Source: Minisyncoccota bacterium (GTDB taxonomy: Bacteria; Verrucomicrobiota; Lentisphaeria; Oligosphaerales; MVZH01). From it: DNA of 19,205 bases. Every line of letters starts with the position of its first letter. Position 1 is the first letter of the stretch. Both the position numbers and the translations under genes were made by a program. Of the stretch, positions 1 to 6,100 are shown piece by piece. The notes under the pieces were generated by a model that had not been told where the DNA came from, did not search any database, and saw only the letters and a program-made list of their open reading frames with translations. The DNA lies in assembly GCA_021734725.1 (NCBI GenBank), contig JAIPIM010000034.1:1-19205 (forward strand), read 5' to 3'.

Positions 1-273
1 GTAGAAACCCACAGTGAGCATCTGTTGAACCGGTTGCGCCTCAATTCAGCGAAAGACATTTCAGGAGCATTGCGGGAGCAGATTCAAATTTTGTTTGTAG
101 AGCAACGGGGGAACGACTGGCGTGCAACAGTCCGGGCTTTACAACTTGATGAGTATGGTGGTATAGCCGATTGGCCGGATGGCTTCTTTGACTCAACTCA
201 AGAAGAACTTCAGGCACTAGCCAATATTTCGATAGCAAAAATGCGCAATGAATTTGAAGACCCAAAAACATGA
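1..273 (+). CDS. AAA family ATPase with DUF3696 C-terminal domain, 3' end only
   Basis: The frame is open from the first base, so this is the last 90 residues of a longer gene that begins outside the window. It opens with ETHSEHLLNRLR, the conserved H-loop region near the C-terminus of ABC/SMC-like AAA ATPases. It then shows an FVEQ strand and, near the end, the WPDGFFD signature typical of the DUF3696 tail (usually WPxGFFD). Family knowledge: these are RecF/OLD-like ATPases, often found in accessory or defence loci with a second gene. The Walker A and B motifs would lie upstream and cannot be checked here. The stop overlaps the start of the next gene by ATGA, so the two are probably translationally coupled. 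The family call is secure; the biological role is not. Confidence 0.85.
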   Translation, partial: VETHSEHLLNRLRLNSAKDISGALREQIQILFVEQRGNDWRATVRALQLDEYGGIADWPDGFFDSTQEELQALANISIAKMRNEFEDPKT

Positions 274-1355
274 TTTACGTACTATTTTCCCCAGACATAT
301 TTTTATGGGAAGGAGAGAATGCCCCGCGTGAACGGCAATTTCTGACCGCTTGGCGAATGTCAAGCATAAGTTCACATATTGCACTTCTCGGTAAATTATC
401 TCATTCAGCGATCCTTAGTGGCCATCGAATACAGTTTATCTGTAGTAAGCGGCAGATGGACTTACTGTGGTCACGGGTGTCAACTCTCAATAGCTTTAAG
501 AAAACTTTGGCACGCGAAGCGGCGACTCGTTTACTGAGAGTTCTAACCGGGGCTTCTGTTGGACGTCTTAGGAAGAATTCGCTGATGTTGGACCATAGGC
601 AGTTTGAGAAGGCTGAAAACGTGGATGTGGCACTTCCACGACGATGCTGGGCAAGAAATGAAGACTTTGAGTTCGAATTGACTTGTCTTTGCGAGGCCCT
701 ACTGCAATGTAGCAGTCCTCACGCATCCGCCAAATGCGTGCTGATAATATCTGAAGTACAAGGCCGTCAAAAACTATCGGTTCCTCTCCACAATGGTGAA
801 ACGTTTTCGTTGACATGCGCACCTCATTTAGGGTGGATCGGTGAGCCTATCAATTATCACGGGAACACACGTTTGTGCATTCCTACGGAAGACTGGGAAA
901 AATGGCCACGGGAACGCATTACTGTTGATTTTAAGCAGGCAAAATCAAGCATTCAGGATCTTGTTCAGAAAGGATTCGCCGAAGAAAAGCAATCTGGTAG
1001 CCAGGGAGATCACCAGCAATGGACCGTAACTGTGGAAGATTACTTACCTTGGCGTAGGCCGCTGTGCAATACTGATGAAAAAGTACGGGACCACTGCAAT
1101 CGGTGTGATGAACATTGTCGTTACTTAAAGGATTTAAATGTCCAAAATGTTGCAGAGTTTTCAGTCCCTTTTGTGCTGGACGCTGGACGCAATCATTTTC
1201 CGTACGATTTTGCAAAAGAAAAAGGCAAGGAGGCCGGTTTATCAAAAGCTAGGGCATGGTGGCTTTTCTACGGAGGCCACAAAGAAGAGAATCCGAAAAG
1301 GCTGGCAGACGTTTTGGGTGAAGTTCGACAGATAAAATTCTCGAAAAGTGGCTGA
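270..1355 (+). CDS. hypothetical protein, partner of the DUF3696 ATPase
   Basis: This is a 361-residue protein that I do not recognise. It starts at the ATG of an ATGA overlap with the ATPase gene, so it is very probably co-translated with it and may be its effector or partner. Visible features are a hydrophobic N-terminus (MIYVLFSPDIFLW), a compact Cys cluster C266-x9-C276-x2-C279-x3-C283 that could bind zinc or an Fe-S cluster, and a conserved-looking C-terminal segment with GRNHFPYDF and WWLFYGGHKEENP. There is no transmembrane helix cluster and no nuclease motif that I can name. The last dozen codons overlap, on the opposite strand, the reading frame of a truncated nuclease gene, so the C-terminus may have been altered by the same rearrangement. 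Being a gene is well supported by length and coupling; the function is unknown. Confidence 0.75.
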   Translation: MIYVLFSPDIFLWEGENAPRERQFLTAWRMSSISSHIALLGKLSHSAILSGHRIQFICSKRQMDLLWSRVSTLNSFKKTLAREAATRLLRVLTGASVGRLRKNSLMLDHRQFEKAENVDVALPRRCWARNEDFEFELTCLCEALLQCSSPHASAKCVLIISEVQGRQKLSVPLHNGETFSLTCAPHLGWIGEPINYHGNTRLCIPTEDWEKWPRERITVDFKQAKSSIQDLVQKGFAEEKQSGSQGDHQQWTVTVEDYLPWRRPLCNTDEKVRDHCNRCDEHCRYLKDLNVQNVAEFSVPFVLDAGRNHFPYDFAKEKGKEAGLSKARAWWLFYGGHKEENPKRLADVLGEVRQIKFSKSG

Positions 1356-1688
1356 GTTGCGAAGGCTGAAGTGAGTGGCATGCGTGCCGGCTGTCGAAAC
1401 CTTTTCCCACTTCAGGAATTTTTTCCGGTGAGAGTAGTCATCTTGCCCATCAGTCCCGTAAGTGCGTATCTGTGCTATACGCTTCAGAAACTCGTTTGCG
1501 AAGGCCGTGCCGAATCCGTGGCTCCCATTGACATCGAGCAACCAGCTGAGCATGTCGCTGAACCACGTTTCATTGAGCCCACGTCGCAAAAGGATACGCG
1601 GCACTTGTGCTTGTTCGCCCACCTCGCGTAAGAATGACAAAACGTCACGAACGGCAGCTTGGTGATCAGTTTCAGTTGCTTTGGTCAT
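1242..1688 (-). pseudogene. truncated PD-(D/E)XK nuclease-superfamily protein (N-terminal part)
   Basis: The start is the ATG at 1688, preceded by GAGGAGGA at eight bases; an upstream in-frame ATG at 1739 lacks such a site. The 148-residue product has the N-terminal hallmark NETWFSDMLSWLLD followed by HGFGTAFANEFLKRI. This matches the helical N-terminal region of a large family annotated as PD-(D/E)XK nuclease superfamily, whose members are normally several hundred residues long. The catalytic D...ExK core that should follow is absent. The frame stops inside the convergent 361-residue gene, and its last 30 or so residues are probably junk. A good promoter remains upstream, so a short transcript is possible. 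I read it as a 3'-truncated remnant. A genuine short protein cannot be excluded. Confidence 0.6.
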
Positions 1689-1767
1689 GACAAGTGTCCT
1701 CCTCTGCAAGCTGTATGTCATCAGGAAGGTCCAGCACATGTGGCACTTTCCATGAGGCCATCGCTAC

Positions 1768-1796
1768 GTAATAGTGGCTTTTGACACAGTTGTCAA
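1768..1796 (-). promoter_or_regulatory. sigma70-type promoter of the truncated nuclease gene
   Basis: On the reverse strand a perfect TTGACA (1796-1791) is followed after exactly 17 bases by TATTAC (1773-1768). This points towards the ATG at 1688 with a leader of about 70 bases. The -35 box is one arm of a palindrome, so the promoter could be repressed. Confidence 0.6.
1781..1796. promoter_or_regulatory. TTGACA-N4-TGTCAA palindrome, candidate operator
   Basis: Two perfect 6-base inverted arms are separated by four bases. Because each arm reads TTGACA on its own strand, the palindrome provides a -35 box in both directions. It could be an operator for a repressor, or simply two back-to-back -35 elements. 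No repressor gene can be assigned. Confidence 0.4.
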
Positions 1797-1810
1797 GCAG
1801 TTGCTATGAT
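1781..1810 (+). promoter_or_regulatory. divergent sigma70-type promoter, antisense to the DUF3846-like gene
   Basis: TTGACA (1781-1786), 18 bases, then TATGAT (1805-1810), which differs from the -10 consensus at one position. It faces rightwards into the 3' end of the reverse-strand gene at 1804-2088, so any transcript would be antisense to that small operon. No convincing rightward gene lies directly downstream. Confidence 0.4.
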
Positions 1811-2088
1811 ACTGTGCATTCTTCCGTACTGCCCATCATCAACGCATCGCCGACGATCATGCGCTGGCCGCCGAAACCGTATGCGTAGAGAGTTGCGATG
1901 GGGTTGCGTTGCTTGTGCCGGTCGACGCCGAACTGGTCAACAAACATGACGCGGTCGTCTACGGTTTCCACCTGCTCAAGGATCTCAGCGTCCAGGAGAT
2001 TGCAGATTTCGGCGAACGTCCAGTGGTCGCCGATGGGAATGACTTCCTCCGGCTCGATTCCATCCACCGTGCAGAGATGAGCTGTCAT
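1804..2088 (-). CDS. small DUF3846-like hypothetical protein
   Basis: This is a 94-residue acidic protein. The ATG overlaps the stop of the upstream gene by four bases (ATGA), which indicates translational coupling. The order of elements fits the DUF3846 pattern, a small domain common on plasmids, phages and integrated elements. A weakly conserved EILEQVETVDD strand region comes first, then a short acidic FVDQFG turn, the segment RNPIATLYAYG (family: pxNxxAT), and a C-terminal MIVGDALMMG (family: dxIvGdalv). The resemblance is from memory of the pattern and is moderate. No catalytic residues are visible and no function is known. The gene sits with other accessory genes and supports a mobile origin of the region. 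Confidence 0.6.
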   Translation of the reverse strand: MTAHLCTVDGIEPEEVIPIGDHWTFAEICNLLDAEILEQVETVDDRVMFVDQFGVDRHKQRNPIATLYAYGFGGQRMIVGDALMMGSTEECTVS

Positions 2089-2363
2089 TTTGTATGCCCT
2101 CTATTGTCGGTCTTATCGTTGGTGCCGGGGTTCCGTGACTGGCTGCTTCCTTTTTCACCGTCACTTTCTTTCCGGCGCTCTCGTTCCTCGACGTGCTTTC
2201 CACCGTCCAGTGGGCCGGATACACCGGCAACTGCACCGCGCATCAGCATGCGGGCGCGGTTGCGGATTTCCGGCGGTGCCTTTGAAATGTGTTTCTGGCG
2301 ATGGATGAAGGTCTCACTCCACCAGGCGCCTAACGTGTCCTTCAATGTTTCCTTGAGGCTCAT
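2085..2363 (-). CDS. hypothetical protein, first gene of a two-gene operon
   Basis: This is a 92-residue protein, unrecognised. The start is well supported by AAGGAGA about eight bases before the ATG at 2363, and the stop overlaps the next ATG. The N-terminal half (MSLKETLKDTLGAWWSETF, then an Arg/Ala-rich helix) may fold. The C-terminal 40 residues are very hydrophilic, rich in Gly, Glu, Arg, Lys and Ser, and probably disordered. The rightward reading frame over the same bases has an unnatural Ser/Arg/Phe-rich composition and is an antisense shadow. There is no evidence for a signal peptide or membrane segment. Confidence 0.5.
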   Translation of the reverse strand: MSLKETLKDTLGAWWSETFIHRQKHISKAPPEIRNRARMLMRGAVAGVSGPLDGGKHVEERERRKESDGEKGSSQSRNPGTNDKTDNRGHTK

Positions 2364-2547
2364 TTGTGCGTCTCCTTTTGTTGATTTCTGCCTTTTGCGA
2401 CACTCTTATTATCGAGCGACTCTTGGCTCAATCTAATGAGTGGCATGAAACCGGTCATTTTTCTCCAATCTTAGATTCCGCGTTTCCTCGTTCGATTTAT
2501 ATAGCAGGTCGCACATAATCAGAAACAGGAACGAAGGAGCACTGACA

Positions 2548-3066
2548 ATGCAGCCGATCGAAAAGGAAACTGCGAAGGAATATTTGAAGAACGCCAAAAA
2601 ACTTGTCGAGACTCTGTTCGAGCGCCGCCAGCAATTCCACATGCTGTGCCCGCAACTTTGCGCAGACGAAGAAGACCGCCGGGAGTTACTTCATACCGTG
2701 GCAGAACTGAACAACAGGATCGAGGGACATTGCACCAGGCTGGAAGCGATGGAATTGAACGAATTCGGTGTCAGTGCATTACTGAAGATGATGCCCGTCC
2801 CGGTCCCGACTCGGTGCGCAGTGACTCTGTTATTGGCCGCACGTTTCCACACGTTCAATCGCGAACTGTATCGGGTCAGCGACATAGTAACCTACGCTGC
2901 TGGCCGCGATCCATTCGTCATGTGGGAACTCCGCCAAACCTTCAAAGCAGGAGGCACGCTGCATGATCTCTGCGAATTTCACGATGGCCATTCCCCCCAC
3001 AACCGCGATAACCTGGAAGTGGCATTGAAGGAGGAGGTCGCCGAACGGCTTCTGCAGTCGCGATAA
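2548..3066 (+). CDS. hypothetical mostly helical protein
   Basis: This is a 172-residue protein with a good ribosome site (AAGGAG, eight bases before the ATG). It is divergent from the two-gene operon to its left and lies 76 bases upstream of the giant helicase gene on the same strand, so co-transcription is plausible. The first 75 residues look like a charged helical hairpin. This is followed by LNEFGVSALLKMM and a hydrophobic helix (CAVTLLLAARF), then a segment around DIVTYAAGRDPFVMWELR. The layout recalls the helical region placed before the ATPase core in some AAA proteins, but no ATPase core follows. It may therefore be a stand-alone adaptor or a remnant. The function is not assigned. 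Confidence 0.6.
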   Translation: MQPIEKETAKEYLKNAKKLVETLFERRQQFHMLCPQLCADEEDRRELLHTVAELNNRIEGHCTRLEAMELNEFGVSALLKMMPVPVPTRCAVTLLLAARFHTFNRELYRVSDIVTYAAGRDPFVMWELRQTFKAGGTLHDLCEFHDGHSPHNRDNLEVALKEEVAERLLQSR

Positions 3067-3142
3067 CGTTTCCTGTTTCGCATTTGTCCGCTATTGTATT
3101 GTCGTAAGTTCATTGGCCTTATCTATCGGCGAGGAGGAGCAG

Positions 3143-6100
3143 ATGGAACGCGACATGGCGACAACACCCGAGCAACAGTCCGTTTTGGATGTCGGCAGCG
3201 CTGCATTATCCACGGATATCGCGTACGATACGCGTGTGAATTATGCCATGCAGCAGAACGCAGTTCCCATCATAAAACAGATCAAGATTGAGAATCAGGG
3301 CCTGGAATCTCTGCGTGATCTAGTTGTCAGAATCGAGAGCGAACCTGATTTCACCAACGACTGGCATGAGTGTATAGACTCTATTCCACCAGGAGCGGCT
3401 TACCGAATTACAGAAATCGATCTTCAACTTTTTCCAGGGTATCTGCGTAAACTTGACGAAAGGGAAGCGGGTTGTCTGACACTCGAAGTGCTGCAGCGAG
3501 ACGCGGTGCTCCACACGCGGAGCCTGCCTGTCGAATTGCTGGCGACGCGCGAATGGGGCGGCCTGCAATCCCTTCCGGAAATATTGGCAGCATTTGTACA
3601 ACCGAACCACCCGCGGCTTGCTCCGTTGATCACTGAAGCAGCAAAACACCTTGAGGAGCTGACAGGTACATCAGCATTCTCGGGATACCAGTCACATGAT
3701 CGTAAAGTCGTCCAAGCACAGGCAGCGGCGATCTTCGAGGCATTGCGCCGTTATGAGATAATCTACGTCAACCCGCCGGCCAGCTTTGAGGAGTCCGGCC
3801 AGAAGATACGTACGCCCGATCAGGTATTCGGGCAGCGACAGGGCAGTTGTCTGGATCTCGCCGTTTTGATGGCATCTACCTTGGAGGCTGTGGGCTTGCA
3901 TCCTGCAGTTGTGTTGCTTCAAGGACACGCAATGACAGGGGTGTGGCTGGATGACGAAACTTTTCCGGAATCGTGTGTGTTCGAAGCTGCCAGTGTGCGC
4001 AAGCGGACGGAGCTTGAGGAATTGATGGTCATGGAAATGACCTTGTCAGTGAAAGGCGGTGCCAGCTTCACAGTCGCTGTGAATCGGGGGCAAGAGAATC
4101 TGCGGGATGATGCTCGCTTTGCATGTCTTATAGATGTGTCCCGCGCCCGTAAAAGTCGGCTACTGCCCATATCTTCGCATGCTTTGCAGGACAGGGATAG
4201 CGAAGACGGGGATAGGCCCGGGCTCCGCGAATGTCTGGGAGACGACTTCCTTCCAGAACTAAAAGTTACACCGTTGGATGACAGTGGCGGTAACGGTGAG
4301 ATTGAAACCCCGGAGGGACGACTGGAGCGTTGGAAACGGCGGTTGATGGACCTGACGCTACGAAACAAACTACTGAACTATCGGGATAACAAGAAGGCAC
4401 TGCCATTGTTGTGCTCGGACATAACCGTTCTTGAGGATGCGCTTGCCGATGGCCAAGAGTTCAGCGTGAGGTCTGCTTCGCGGGATTTCCAGGAAGATGG
4501 CCGAAGCAGCGCGATTCTGCAAGCTCGAACGGGTGAGGATGCCAGAAGGGCTTTTCTGGCCGAGGAGCTGGAATCGAGACGACTTTATGCCGACCTGCCC
4601 GAGAAAGAAGTGGAAAGACGCCTTGTCGAGTGCTATCGAGAGGCCCGGTCGCGGCTTGAAGAAAGTGGCGTCAGCGGACTCTATATGGCGGTCGGTTTCC
4701 TCCGTTGGTATGAGACCAGCTCCAGCGATATGCCGCGCGAATCCCCGCTCCTTCTGATTCCTGCAGAAATAACGAGAAAATCGGCACGGCATGGTTATTG
4801 CATCACTCAAGGAGAAGACGACACTGCCTTGAATCAGACGTTGCTTGAAATGCTCAGGCATGATTTTGACTTGGAGATTCCTGGACTTTCGCCGTTGCCG
4901 CAGGACGAATCGGGGGTGGACGTTGGGAAGGTTCTGCAGGTATTCCGCATGCGTGTGCGCGATATAGCGCGATGGGAAGTGGTTGATAAGGCTGTAATCG
5001 GCTTTTTCTCTTTTACAAAATACCTGATGTGGCATGATCTGAACGCTCGCACAGAGGAACTGCTGAAGAACCCGCTGGTGAGCCACCTGATTCAACAGCC
5101 GGATTATCCATTTGGTGATGAACCTGACATGCTTTCACCGGACCGAGTCGATGAAGAGTTGGCACCTACCGAAATATTCTGCCCGGTGGATGCAGATTCT
5201 TCGCAAATGACCGCGGTGGCAGCCGCAGCAGCAGGTCAGACATTCGTTCTCCACGGACCACCCGGCACCGGAAAATCTCAGACCATCACCAACCTCATAG
5301 CACACGCGTTGGCTGCTGACAAGACGGTGCTTTTTGTATCAGAGAAAAATGCGGCTCTGGACGTCGTATTTGAACGCTTGAAGCGTATTGGTCTCGACCG
5401 GTTCAGCCTCGAATTGCATTCCAATAAGGCCCGAAAGCGGGAGGTCGTAGAAAAGCTTGCTGAGCCTTTGGGAATGGCAAAGATTCGCGAACCTGCGGAA
5501 TGGCTGCAGGAGGCACATGCTCTGCAACAAATGCGGGAGGAACTGAATGCATATGTCAAGGTTCTTCACAAGCGGCACCGCAACGGTCTGAGCTTCTATG
5601 GTGCACTTTCCAAATTGAGTGGTTTGCGAGACGCCACCCTGCTACCTATGCCTTGGGAAAATCCCGACCAGCATACGGACACAGAGTTGCAGGAACTGCG
5701 CGAAGCCGTGAGCCAGGCACAAAAAGCCGCTTGCATGATTGGTAATGTGAAGGACCACCCATGGTTTGGGTGCGGACGCGAGGAGTGGTCACCCAAGTGG
5801 GAGCATGAGGTCGTTTCAAAGTGTGAATCTTTGGGGAAGGCGTTGGATATTGCTGAGGCCAGTTGGCAAGACGCCATGAAATGGTTGAGGGACGACGATA
5901 CAGCACCAAGCAGAAAAAGGCTCGACGAACTGGCCGCCGTTGCTGAGCTTCTTATTGACGCACCGTCTCCTCCCGCTCGGCTGTTGACATGTGGAGACTG
6001 GGAAAACATCAAATCACAAATAGCCGTATGGATCAAGCGAGAGGAAAGAGTCGCTGAACTCACTGCGGCGCTGGATCCTGTTTTCGAGGCGGATGTATTA

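Noticed and set aside
1909..2436. 175-codon rightward open frame
   Set aside because: It is rich in Ser, Arg, Phe and Cys without pattern and lies antisense to two coupled genes with good start sites.
4370..5095. 241-codon leftward open frame inside the giant helicase gene
   Set aside because: It is antisense to DUF4011 coding sequence with recognisable motifs; the composition is not natural and no domain is visible.
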